Assembly (NCBI GenBank): GCA_038529355.1
Contig: JBCBDU010000016.1
Coordinates: forward strand, 1-64,000
From: CALBPI01 sp038529355
GTDB lineage: Bacteria > Pseudomonadota > Gammaproteobacteria > Steroidobacterales > Woeseiaceae
Reading direction: 5' to 3'
DNA length: 64,000 nucleotides
The notes beneath the pieces are model-generated. The model had not been told where the DNA came from. It made no database searches and saw nothing but the letters and a program-made list of their open reading frames with translations. Within the stretch, counting starts at the first letter, position 1. The number at the start of each line of letters is the position of its first letter. Below are positions 18,338-27,137 of the stretch, piece after piece. Both the position numbers and the translations under genes were made by a program.

Positions 18338-19588
18338 CTAGCGATTGAGCAGACGCAGCTCAACACGACGGTTGGACGCTTTGCCAGCCGCTGTTGAGTT
18401 ATCCGCAACCGGCTCGGCTTCGCCGTAACCCTTCACAGACAAGTTAGCTGCGTTCACACCGGCGCTGACGAGGAAGTTACGCACGGTGCGCGCACGACGC
18501 TCAGACAGGCTTTCGTTGTAGGCAGCCGCGCCATCGCTGTCGGTGTGACCAGCAACTTCTACGACGAGGTCGTCATTCTTGCGCAGTGTTGCCGCTGCAT
18601 CGCTGAGCACACGCTCAGCGCCAGCCAGCAGAACGTCCGAGTTAGACTCGAAGTTCACGCCCGGCAGGTCGATGACGTCTTTGATTTCGCAACCGCGGAT
18701 GTCAACGCGCACACCTGATTTGGTGTTGGGGCAAGCATCTTTGCTATCGGCGATCGTGTCGCCGTCGCTGTCGATCTCACAACCTTTCGCATCGACCGTA
18801 ACGCCTGCCGGTGAACGTGGGCACTGATCATCAGCGTCTGCAACACCATCCTTATCGGAGTCGAGTTTCACTTCGCAGCCGTTGGCATCAACACGAACGC
18901 CGGCCGGTGTGGCCGGGCACTTGTCCTTGCCATCAACGACGCCGTCGTTGTCGCTATCCAGCTGGCAACCGGTCGCATCGACCGCGGCACCCAACGGTGT
19001 GTTCGGGCACTGGTCGAGCGAATCATCAACGCCGTCTGCATCGGTATCCATGCGTTTGGTGCTCTCGCCGCCAAAGCCCCACTGGAAACCAGCGCTATAA
19101 ATCTGATCGGCAAAGTTTGTCGCCGCGAGTTCGCTGCGATAGCGATACTGCACGCGGAAGGCGACATTTTCCGACGGGCTCATCATGACGCCTGCGCCAA
19201 CGCTGCCTGCCAACAAGTGGTCGTCATCGCCACCTTCGAACTCGGTGTACAGGTTACTCAGGCCACCCAGCAGGTACGGTGAGAACCAGCTTTCGCGGTT
19301 CAGAAACAACAGGCCGTTCAAACCACCTTCAATTTGCCTTTGGTCAACCGAGAAGTCGCCTTCCAGATCAGCCGTGTGCAAAAACGCTTCAACGCTGAAC
19401 GCATCGGTGTAGTTGTAACCGAGAGACGCGGTGAGACCGAGGTCATCTTTGACGCCGCGCTCGGTGTCGTCGTCGACGAGGTCGCCGGTAATAGAGAAGT
19501 ATGTTTGTCCTACTTCATCGCCGGCGTAAATAGGACCGGCAACCAACGCCAACAAGGCGAGGACCAGTACAATTCTTGATTGAGACAT
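18338..19588 (-). CDS. OmpA-family outer membrane protein with thrombospondin type 3 repeats
   Basis: The 416-residue protein has a signal peptide (MSQSRIVLVLALLALVAGPIYA). A predicted eight-strand beta-barrel follows (about residues 25-175, with VEAFLHTADLEGDF and YRYRSELAATNF). Four calcium-binding TSP3-type repeats are seen (DTDADGVDD, DSDNDGVVD, DSDKDGVAD, DSDGDTIAD), each followed by a paired Cys unit. The C-terminal OmpA domain has AGHTDSDGAAAYNESLSERR and binds peptidoglycan. It should tether the outer membrane to the wall. The ATG at 19588 has an AAGGAG ribosome-binding site. It ends in a strong terminator. Confidence 0.93.
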   Translation of the reverse strand: MSQSRIVLVLALLALVAGPIYAGDEVGQTYFSITGDLVDDDTERGVKDDLGLTASLGYNYTDAFSVEAFLHTADLEGDFSVDQRQIEGGLNGLLFLNRESWFSPYLLGGLSNLYTEFEGGDDDHLLAGSVGAGVMMSPSENVAFRVQYRYRSELAATNFADQIYSAGFQWGFGGESTKRMDTDADGVDDSLDQCPNTPLGAAVDATGCQLDSDNDGVVDGKDKCPATPAGVRVDANGCEVKLDSDKDGVADADDQCPRSPAGVTVDAKGCEIDSDGDTIADSKDACPNTKSGVRVDIRGCEIKDVIDLPGVNFESNSDVLLAGAERVLSDAAATLRKNDDLVVEVAGHTDSDGAAAYNESLSERRARTVRNFLVSAGVNAANLSVKGYGEAEPVADNSTAAGKASNRRVELRLLNR

Positions 19589-19803
19589 TTCCGACTCCTT
19601 GTCGCAATGTTGTTGCAAAAAAACCACATAGTGATTTATGCACGCTATTGTGGGACTTTCCGCGCCGGACAACAAGCCGCAATTTGCTTCGCTAGATACT
19701 TGTTTTCAGTTGTTGATCGTCATTTTTGTCGAGGCATTGTTGCGGATGTTCAAAGCCACATCGTGTGCGATCCTTTGCAACCGCTCCGTAAGCTTGAAAA
19801 ACC

Positions 19804-21354
19804 ATGTCTGTAACCGATTCCCGGCCGCGCAATTTGATCCTGATTCTCGGCGACCAACTGGACGCTAAGCACCCGGCGTTGGCCGCCGCTGATCCTGCGC
19901 AAGATCGGGTATTGATGCTGGAAACCGCTGATGAGGCCACTCACGTGCGCAGCCATCCGCAACGCATCGCGGTGTTTTTAGCGGCCATGCGGCATTTTGC
20001 TGCGCGCTTGCAGGCAGACGGCTGGCAAGTCGATTACCGCAAGCTCTCGGACGGTGTTGAAAGCTTATCGAGCGGTCTGGCTAATGCGCTCGAGCGGGAT
20101 ACCCCGGATGCGGTGTGGCTGGTTGAGCCTGGCGAATGGCGTGTGCGCGATGCGCTGACCCAATGCTGTGAGCGCCACACATGCGCGCTACGCATTTTCG
20201 ATGACAGTCACTTCTACGTCACGACAGAGCGATTTGCGCAATGGGCGAAGGGTCGCAAACAATTGACGATGGAATACTTCTATCGCGAGCAGCGCAAGCA
20301 CTTCGATGTGTTGATGGAAGATGGCGAGCCAGTCGGCGGCGCATGGAATTACGACAAGGACAATCGCAAGGCGTTTTCCAAAAAGGGGCCGGTCGATTTG
20401 CCACGACCGCACAAATTCGACGTTGACGATATTACGCGCGAAGTGCTTGACGACGTCAGCGCATTGTTCGGCGATCACGCCGGCCGCTTAACGCCGTTCC
20501 GCTGGCCGGTCACGCGCAAGGATGCTTTGCTTGCGCTCGATGACTTTATCCAGCATCGACTGCCGCTGTACGGGCGCTATCAGGACGCGATGTGGCAGGG
20601 CGAGCCGTTTTTGTATCACGCGCTAATCGCCTCGGCGCTGAACATCAAGCTACTCAATCCACGCGAAGCGGTGGACGCCGCTATCGCCGCCTGGCAAGCC
20701 GATCCCGATCGCTACCCGATCGCAGCCGTCGAAGGTTTCGTGCGGCAAATTCTCGGTTGGCGGGAATTCATCCGAGGTGTGTACTGGTTGCATATGCCCG
20801 AGTACAAAACGCGCAACCACTACGGCCATAATGCGCCGTTGCCCGATTGGTTCTGGAGCGGCGACACGACAATGAATTGTTTGTCGCAATCGGTCGGCGA
20901 CACGTTGCGCAACGGCTATGCACATCACATTCAGCGCCTGATGGTGATCGGCAACTATGCAACGCTTGCCGGCCTCGATCCTGGCGCGGTGTGCGATTGG
21001 TATCTGTCTGTGTACGTCGATGCTGTCGAGTGGGTCGAGTTGCCCAACACGTTAGGGATGGCGCTACATGGCGATGGTGGGGTCGTTGGCAGCAAACCGT
21101 ATGTTGCGAGCGGCGCCTACATTAATCGCATGAGCAATTATTGCAGCGGATGCCAATTCACCGTCAGCAAGCGAACAGGCGACAACGCCTGTCCATTCAA
21201 CGCCTTGTATTGGGACTTTATGATTCGCAATCGCGAAGCGCTGGGGCGTTCACCGCGCATGCGCATGGTGCTGAAAAACCTTGACCGCTGGGACAGCAAC
21301 GAACTGGCCGAGATTCAGGGCGATGCCGACCGGCATCGCGGCCATCCCGAGTGA
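19804..21354 (+). CDS. FeS-containing bacterial cryptochrome/photolyase (PhrB-type, (6-4) photolyase-like)
   Basis: The 516-residue protein belongs to the FeS-BCP branch of photolyases, which carry FAD, a second chromophore and a [4Fe-4S] cluster and repair (6-4) photoproducts. The N-terminal Rossmann part begins NLILILGDQLD. The FAD-binding helical part has VEGFVRQILGWREFIRG and NYATLAGLDPGAVCDWYLSV. Four Cys at residues 359, 447, 450 and 463 have the same spacing (88, 3, 13) as the cluster ligands I recall for Agrobacterium PhrB. The start is an ATG. It is divergent from the OmpA-like gene with 215 bases between. Confidence 0.92.
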   Translation: MSVTDSRPRNLILILGDQLDAKHPALAAADPAQDRVLMLETADEATHVRSHPQRIAVFLAAMRHFAARLQADGWQVDYRKLSDGVESLSSGLANALERDTPDAVWLVEPGEWRVRDALTQCCERHTCALRIFDDSHFYVTTERFAQWAKGRKQLTMEYFYREQRKHFDVLMEDGEPVGGAWNYDKDNRKAFSKKGPVDLPRPHKFDVDDITREVLDDVSALFGDHAGRLTPFRWPVTRKDALLALDDFIQHRLPLYGRYQDAMWQGEPFLYHALIASALNIKLLNPREAVDAAIAAWQADPDRYPIAAVEGFVRQILGWREFIRGVYWLHMPEYKTRNHYGHNAPLPDWFWSGDTTMNCLSQSVGDTLRNGYAHHIQRLMVIGNYATLAGLDPGAVCDWYLSVYVDAVEWVELPNTLGMALHGDGGVVGSKPYVASGAYINRMSNYCSGCQFTVSKRTGDNACPFNALYWDFMIRNREALGRSPRMRMVLKNLDRWDSNELAEIQGDADRHRGHPE

Positions 21355-21472
21355 CCAACCAGTTACGTGCGCCGCGCGGGCACTGCGCAGAGCTTACCTA
21401 CACGGCCGATTAACCGGCCAGCCTTGCGCTTGCCTGACAGCAGCGCGACAGCCTGCCGTCGGCGGTACAGGC

Positions 21473-22126
21473 CTAGTCGTGCTTGGTCGTGTACAGCCCT
21501 TTCTGCGCAGCAAAGTAGCTCGCCAGCGCATCGATGTCTTCATCGCTGAGCGCCGCTGCCAAACCAGCCATGACGGCATTTTTGCGCACGCCATTGCCCG
21601 CCGATTCGGTCGCATTGGCGAGCTGGTACTGCTTCAGCGCGTTCGCCAGATAGTCTTCATGCTGGCCGGCAAGGTTCGGCCAAATCGCATTGGGGCTGAT
21701 CCCGTTCTCACCGTGGCAGGCAGCGCACGTCTGGGATTTTTCTTTACCCTGTTCTTCGCCACGGATCACTACAGCTCCCTCTTCGGGTTCACCTTTGCTG
21801 GCGAAATACGCGGCAAGATCGGCAATGTCCTGATCCGACAAAGAGCCTGCCTGCGCTCGCATCGTTGCGTGGGAGCGTTCGCCGGAGCGATAGGCTTTCA
21901 ACGCAATTTCAATATAAGCGGCGTGTTGCCCACCGAGCTTCGGCACCCGATACGATGGATACGGGTTGCGGTACCCCGCAACGCCATGACACCCCAGGCA
22001 GGTATAGGCCAGTACAGCGCCGCTCTCGACATCGCCATCAGCTGCGGCCGGTTGCGCCAGCGCAGCAACAACAATCAAGGTCGTTAGCACCAGCGAACGG
22101 GCGCTCAAAAGGATACTCATGCTCAT
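21473..22126 (-). CDS. Periplasmic dihaem cytochrome c (c4-like)
   Basis: The 217-residue protein has a signal peptide (SLVLTTLIVVAALAQPAAA) and two haem c sites, CLGCH (Cys43, Cys46) and CAACH (Cys134, Cys137). Each is followed by a Met that could be the axial ligand (HATMRAQAGSL and KNAVMAGLAAAL). Two similar half-domains, each with an AxYFAxK/Q helix, are typical of cytochrome c4, an electron carrier to terminal oxidases. The start is uncertain among ATGs at 22144, 22126 and 22120; I use 22126. It is divergent from the DUF945 gene. Confidence 0.88.
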   Translation of the reverse strand: MSMSILLSARSLVLTTLIVVAALAQPAAADGDVESGAVLAYTCLGCHGVAGYRNPYPSYRVPKLGGQHAAYIEIALKAYRSGERSHATMRAQAGSLSDQDIADLAAYFASKGEPEEGAVVIRGEEQGKEKSQTCAACHGENGISPNAIWPNLAGQHEDYLANALKQYQLANATESAGNGVRKNAVMAGLAAALSDEDIDALASYFAAQKGLYTTKHD

Positions 22127-22339
22127 GGACAGTCCATTCTTCATCGGAAGGGTTGGTCGGCGCAGTGCTTGCGCCAGCCAGTGCAGGCCCCACCTGCAAC
22201 GCCGCAATGGTAGTGCGTTGCCGGGATGATTTCCAGAATCTGATCACAACCTGCGACAACAACGCTTGTGGCCCACGCGCCCCGTCGCGCTACACTGTTG
22301 CATTCTGCTTTGTCTCTATTGAACGGACCATCGACAAAT

Positions 22340-23545
22340 ATGCGCAAGCTGATCCTGATCCTGTCCACCCTGATGATTGTTATCGCGCTGGGCGGCCCCG
22401 TGCTGACTGGCCATTACGCCGAACGGATCGTTCGCGAAGGCCAGCCAATTGTGGCCGATTCGCTGCCGGATTGGCTGCAGTTGGTGGAGTCGAGCTACGA
22501 ACGCGGTTGGTTTAACGCTACTGCAAGCCACCGTTTACTGGTAACCGACCCTGAGCGCGCAGGCATGTTGCGCGACTGGTTGTCCGACGGTGACTTCGGC
22601 GACCAGCCTGCGATTGTGGTGCACAGCACGATCAATCACGGCCCGATTGTCAATATCGCTACGCTGGCGCTGGCCGATGTGCGTTCGCGACTCAGCGTTG
22701 ATGGCGGCGAAGCGGGCAAGGAATTGCCGGCGCTGCTCAACACCCGCATCGGGCTAAACGGCGAGACCGGGTTCCGCGTGCTGGTTGCCGATGGGGCGTT
22801 TTCGCGGCCGCAGGGAGATGTCAGTTGGTCACGAGTTGCGATCGCGTATGCACCGGCGCCGGTCAGTGACCCCTTTGTTCTCGAGTTCACGGCGGACGCC
22901 CTGCAATATACCGGCGCACAAAGTGCATCGTTGATCGAGGATGTTCAAACGACGTTGACGCTAACCAACAGCGAGCCAGGGAAAACACTCCATGCGCAGT
23001 ACACGGCGAATGCTATCAGCACGTCGGGCGCAGCGGCGGCTGTACAGGGCACGCTGTCATTGGATGGCCTTACCGCCGAATTCCTGATCGCTGCACGTAA
23101 TCTGATCACCGCCCGCCAGCAATCGGCCGGGCAAGACCCGTGGGCCCTGCTCGAGGCCAATGCAACATCGATACGTGCCGGCTTTGCAACGCCGCTGTCT
23201 CTGGATTGGCAACAAGACTTGCAAGCCGCCGACGGTTCTCTGGATCTTGCGCTCGCTGTCGACACACCAGCGGCCAACATTGTGCCGCTGGCAGCCAACG
23301 TACAAACCTTCCTGCAAACGATGGCCAACAACAGTGACCTGACACTGACTGCGCACACCAACGAAGGCTATTTACAAAGCGTTGCTACCGAGAACCCGGG
23401 CGTCGCGGATCAGGTCGCGATGCTCAAAGGCGTTGGTGCGCTGCAGCGTGATGGCGACGGTGATGCGTATTCAATGACGGTGACAGGTAAAGATGGCGCG
23501 CTGCTGCTGAACGGCCGACCGATGCTCAACAGCGCACCGCGCTAA
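22340..23545 (+). CDS. DUF945 (YdgA-like) family protein
   Basis: The 401-residue protein starts MRKLILILSTLMIVIALGGP, an N-terminal membrane anchor or signal, then HYAERIVREGQ and SYERGWFNATASHRLLV. The YERGWFxA/S motif and overall layout match the DUF945/YdgA family of cell-envelope proteins, whose function is poorly known. The rest is beta-rich with long stretches of small residues, suggesting a periplasmic or secreted domain. I chose the ATG at 22340 because the hydrophobic segment starts there. Its 3' end overlaps the convergent ABC ATPase gene by four bases. Confidence 0.8.
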   Translation: MRKLILILSTLMIVIALGGPVLTGHYAERIVREGQPIVADSLPDWLQLVESSYERGWFNATASHRLLVTDPERAGMLRDWLSDGDFGDQPAIVVHSTINHGPIVNIATLALADVRSRLSVDGGEAGKELPALLNTRIGLNGETGFRVLVADGAFSRPQGDVSWSRVAIAYAPAPVSDPFVLEFTADALQYTGAQSASLIEDVQTTLTLTNSEPGKTLHAQYTANAISTSGAAAAVQGTLSLDGLTAEFLIAARNLITARQQSAGQDPWALLEANATSIRAGFATPLSLDWQQDLQAADGSLDLALAVDTPAANIVPLAANVQTFLQTMANNSDLTLTAHTNEGYLQSVATENPGVADQVAMLKGVGALQRDGDGDAYSMTVTGKDGALLLNGRPMLNSAPR

Positions 23546-25350
23546 TTGCCAACCGCATCTGCCGGGCTGTGACACGCGCACAGATCGCTGGTCGGGCTCG
23601 CCTGCAAAGGTGACAACAACGGTCGTTGCTGCTCGCACACGGCCAATGCGCGTGGACAGCGCATCCGGTACGCACAGCCCGGCGCCACTTGCCAGGGTGG
23701 TGGCAGCTCGGTGTTCTGCAAGTGCCGCTGGCGCTGGCGTTCGATGGCAGGATCGGGCAACGGCGCCGCGTCCAGCAATGCCTGCGTGTAGGGGTGCTGC
23801 GGTTTCGCATAGATATTGGCAACCAGACCCTGTTCAACGACGCGGCCCAAGTACATCACGGCGACTCGATCACTGATCTGTCGGACGACGGCAAGATCAT
23901 GCGCGATGAACACAATCGCCAGACCCAATTGCGCACGCAATTGCTGCAACAGCTCCAGGATCTCTGCCTGCACTGTGACGTCGAGCGCACTCACCGCTTC
24001 ATCGCAAATCAACACGCGCGGCGATGTCATCAGCGCACGCGCGATGCCGATCCGCTGGCATTGACCACCCGAAAACTCGTGCGGATAACGGTTGAGCATT
24101 GCAGCATCGAGACCCACCCGTTCGAGCGCAGCAACCACACGGTCGCGGATGTCCTGTTGGCTGTGCGCCAGACGATGAATCAACAATGGCTCGGCGACAA
24201 TATCGCGAATCGTCATACGTGGATTCAACGAACCCAGCGGGTCTTGAAAGACGATCTGGAGCTCTCGGTGAAATCGCTGCAACGATTCGGAAGACAACGC
24301 GTGCACCGCTTCGCCGCGATACTTGACGACACCGCTATAGTCGCCGACGCCCAACAACGCCCTGGCCAAAGAGGACTTGCCACAACCGGACTCGCCCACA
24401 ATGCCTAGCGTCTCGCCGGGATGCAGCTTGAAGCTGACATCACGCACGGCCAGAAAGTGTTTGCGTGAAAACCATCCGGTGCGCGGCATCGGATAGTCCA
24501 CCTGGACAGAGTCGACTTCGACTAATGGCTCGCCATCACGATCACAGTCGCGTGACGTCGGCAGCACTGAATCCAGACGCGGTGCAGCGTCAAGCAGTGT
24601 GCGCGTCACCGAATGCTCGGGATTGGCGAAGACCTGCTCTGTCGTGTTGTCCTCAATGGTTTGTCCATCATGCATGACGATCACACGATCGCAGACGCCT
24701 GCGACGACGGCCAGATCGTGCGAAATCAGAATCAACGCCGTGTGGAAGGCATCCTGCAATTCACGCAGCAACTGCAGAATGCTCGCCTGCACGGTCACGT
24801 CGAGGGCTGTCGTCGGCTCATCAGCAATCAGGATATCCGGTCGACACAGCAACGCTGCGGCGATCATCACGCGCTGGCGCATACCACCGGAGTATTCGTG
24901 CGGATAGCTGTTAAGGCGATCTTTGGCGCCGGGCAATTGCACAGCATCAAGCATCCGCACGACTTCGCGACCAGCAACATCCGCTGACATACCGCGTTGC
25001 TCAATCAACACGCGCGCCAGTTGCGTGCCAATCGTCAGATACGGGTTCAACGATGTCATCGGGTTTTGAAACACCACGGAAACACGGCGACCACGATAAC
25101 GCCGCAAGCGCTCCTCGCCGATGTTCAGCAGCTGCTTGCCCGACAGCAACACACTGCCTGTCGCACGGCCGTTTTCTGCCAGCAGGCCGAGCATTGCATT
25201 CACCGCCTGACTCTTGCCGGAACCGGATTCGCCGACAATCGCCAGTGACTGTTGCGCGTCGAGACGAAAGCTCAGATCACGCACCGCGTGTACCGTCTCA
25301 TCGGCGGTCTCGAAATAGACATTTAGCTCATCGACACACAACAGGCTCAT
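23542..25350 (-). CDS. Oligopeptide-type ABC transporter ATP-binding protein, two fused ATPase domains (OppDF/YejF type)
   Basis: The 602-residue protein contains two complete ABC domains. The first (about residues 5-260) has Walker A GESGSGKSQAVNA and signature YSGGMRQRVMIA; the second (about 290-550) has GESGCGKSSLARA and FSGGQCQRIGIARAL. Each is followed by an oligopeptide/dipeptide C-terminal segment, the first with VFANPEHSVTRTLLDAAP, the second with NIYAKPQHPYTQALLDAAP. It powers peptide uptake with the two permeases encoded just upstream. Its ATG overlaps the oppC-like stop by four bases. No substrate-binding protein gene is nearby, so that component must be elsewhere. Confidence 0.93.
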   Translation of the reverse strand: MSLLCVDELNVYFETADETVHAVRDLSFRLDAQQSLAIVGESGSGKSQAVNAMLGLLAENGRATGSVLLSGKQLLNIGEERLRRYRGRRVSVVFQNPMTSLNPYLTIGTQLARVLIEQRGMSADVAGREVVRMLDAVQLPGAKDRLNSYPHEYSGGMRQRVMIAAALLCRPDILIADEPTTALDVTVQASILQLLRELQDAFHTALILISHDLAVVAGVCDRVIVMHDGQTIEDNTTEQVFANPEHSVTRTLLDAAPRLDSVLPTSRDCDRDGEPLVEVDSVQVDYPMPRTGWFSRKHFLAVRDVSFKLHPGETLGIVGESGCGKSSLARALLGVGDYSGVVKYRGEAVHALSSESLQRFHRELQIVFQDPLGSLNPRMTIRDIVAEPLLIHRLAHSQQDIRDRVVAALERVGLDAAMLNRYPHEFSGGQCQRIGIARALMTSPRVLICDEAVSALDVTVQAEILELLQQLRAQLGLAIVFIAHDLAVVRQISDRVAVMYLGRVVEQGLVANIYAKPQHPYTQALLDAAPLPDPAIERQRQRHLQNTELPPPWQVAPGCAYRMRCPRALAVCEQQRPLLSPLQASPTSDLCACHSPADAVGN

Positions 25351-26219
25351 CGATGACCATCCCGCGGATCCAGCGCATCACGCATGCCATCGCCAATAAA
25401 GTTCAGACAGATCAACGTCACTGCCAACCACGTTGCCGGCACGACCAGCAGCCATGGCGTTGAGCCCATTTGCTGACTGCCTTCATGTACCAGCGCGCCC
25501 CACGACGTCATCGGCTCTTGCGTTCCCAGACCCAGAAAGCTTAGGAACGACTCCAGCAAAATCACTTGCGGCACAGCCAGCGCGGCGTAAACAACAACGA
25601 TGCCGAACAGGTTCGGCACGATGTGCCGAAAAATAATGCGTCGGCGTCCAGCACCCATGACTTCAGCAGCCTGCACAAACTCACGCTGGCGCAAGGTGAG
25701 GGTTTGTCCGCGCACAATGCGTGCCATATCGAGCCAGTTAACGACACCGATACCGACAAAGATCAGCAGTATGTCGCGCCCGAACATGACCATCAGCAAA
25801 ATGACAAAGAACAAAAACGGCACGGCATACAACACGTCCACAATGCGCATCATGACATGGTCTACACGGCCGCCGAGATACCCGGCCGTTGCGCCCCAAG
25901 CAACACCCACCACCAGACTGACAATCGTCGATACCACGCCAACCAGCAGCGAGATGCGACCGCCATGTAGTGTGCGTACGAAAATGTCGCGCCCGAGCGC
26001 ATCGGTACCGAACCAGTGCGCGTCCTGAAATGTCGGCGGCAGGCGGACCGCATTCATGTCTACATCAAAATAATTGTGGGGGGACAACCACGGGCCGACG
26101 ATGACGGCCAGCACAATCAACGCAAGCAACAGCGATGACGCCAGCAACAACCGATCCCTGCGAATGGCGTTCAACGCATGACCGGACAATCCGTGTTGCA
26201 GCGCTATCGGTCGGTTCAT
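25347..26219 (-). CDS. Oligopeptide ABC transporter permease (OppC-like)
   Basis: The 290-residue protein has about six membrane segments and the EAA-type loop AAEVMGAGRRRIIFRHIVPN that contacts the ATPase, followed by PQVILLESFLSFLGLGTQEP, typical of OppC/DppC. An N-terminal soluble loop (LSPHNYFDVDMNAVRLPP) is also characteristic. I use the ATG at 26219, which overlaps the oppB-like stop codon (ATGA). It works as a heterodimer with the OppB-like permease. Confidence 0.92.
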   Translation of the reverse strand: MNRPIALQHGLSGHALNAIRRDRLLLASSLLLALIVLAVIVGPWLSPHNYFDVDMNAVRLPPTFQDAHWFGTDALGRDIFVRTLHGGRISLLVGVVSTIVSLVVGVAWGATAGYLGGRVDHVMMRIVDVLYAVPFLFFVILLMVMFGRDILLIFVGIGVVNWLDMARIVRGQTLTLRQREFVQAAEVMGAGRRRIIFRHIVPNLFGIVVVYAALAVPQVILLESFLSFLGLGTQEPMTSWGALVHEGSQQMGSTPWLLVVPATWLAVTLICLNFIGDGMRDALDPRDGHR

Positions 26220-27133
26220 CGGTAGCGCACTCGCGGATCCAGCCAACCGTAGATCAGATCCACTAGCAGATTCAGCGCCAGTAACAACGCGCTATACAAA
26301 ATCACCAGGCCCATGACGAGTGTGTAGTCCCGATTCAGTGCGCCTTGCACAAACAGTTTACCGCTGCCGGGAATATTGAAGACCTGCTCGACAACCACGG
26401 AGCCGGTCAACACACCGGCGATAGCCGGCCCGAGGTACGACGCGACCGGGATCAGTGCCGGTTTCATGGCGTAGCGGAACACTTGTGTGCGTCGCGTCAG
26501 TCCCTGCGCACGCGCCGTGCGCATAAATTCGCTCTTCAGTACCTCCAGCATGCTCGCGCGCATCAAACGCGCGATGTAGGCGACCATCGGCAACGACAAT
26601 GCAACCACTGGCAGCAATAAGTGTAAAGGTGTGCGAATGCCGCTAGCCGGTAACCAGTCCAGCCAGATTGCAAAGACCAGTACGAGCAATGGCGCGACAA
26701 CAAACGTAGGCACCGAGATGCCCGTCATCGACAGCGTCATCAACACATGATCCAGCCAGCGGTTCTGGCGCAGCGCGGCAAGCGTGCCCATCGCGATGCC
26801 GCCAATGACACCGACGATGATTGCCAGTAGACCTAGCGTCAGCGACACAGGAAAGCTCGCGCCAATCAACTCTGTCACCGTGTATTGCGGGTAACGATAG
26901 GATGGACCGAAATCGCCGCGAACCAGTCCACCGAAGTAGCGGCCGAACTGAATCCATATCGGTTGATCGAGACCGTAAGCCGCATCCATCCGCGCCTTGA
27001 TCTGTGGCGCAACTGCGCGCTCCTGATCAAAGGGCCCACCGGGCGCCGAGTGCACCAGCATAAACGCGAGCACCAACACCACCAGCAGTGTGGGTAATGC
27101 GCTGGCCAAACGCTTCAGTGTGTAGCCAAGCAT
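26216..27133 (-). CDS. Oligopeptide ABC transporter permease (OppB-like)
   Basis: The 305-residue inner-membrane protein starts GYTLKRLASALPTLLVVLVL, typical of OppB/DppB. It has the ATPase-contacting loop FMRTARAQGLTRRTQVFRYA and the following AxIPVASYLGPAIAG region. It pairs with the OppC-like permease to form the pore for peptide import. The ATG at 27133 lies only 4 bases downstream of the mnmG stop codon, so this transporter is probably transcribed together with mnmG. Confidence 0.92.
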   Translation of the reverse strand: MLGYTLKRLASALPTLLVVLVLAFMLVHSAPGGPFDQERAVAPQIKARMDAAYGLDQPIWIQFGRYFGGLVRGDFGPSYRYPQYTVTELIGASFPVSLTLGLLAIIVGVIGGIAMGTLAALRQNRWLDHVLMTLSMTGISVPTFVVAPLLVLVFAIWLDWLPASGIRTPLHLLLPVVALSLPMVAYIARLMRASMLEVLKSEFMRTARAQGLTRRTQVFRYAMKPALIPVASYLGPAIAGVLTGSVVVEQVFNIPGSGKLFVQGALNRDYTLVMGLVILYSALLLALNLLVDLIYGWLDPRVRYR

Positions 27134-27137
27134 TTGC

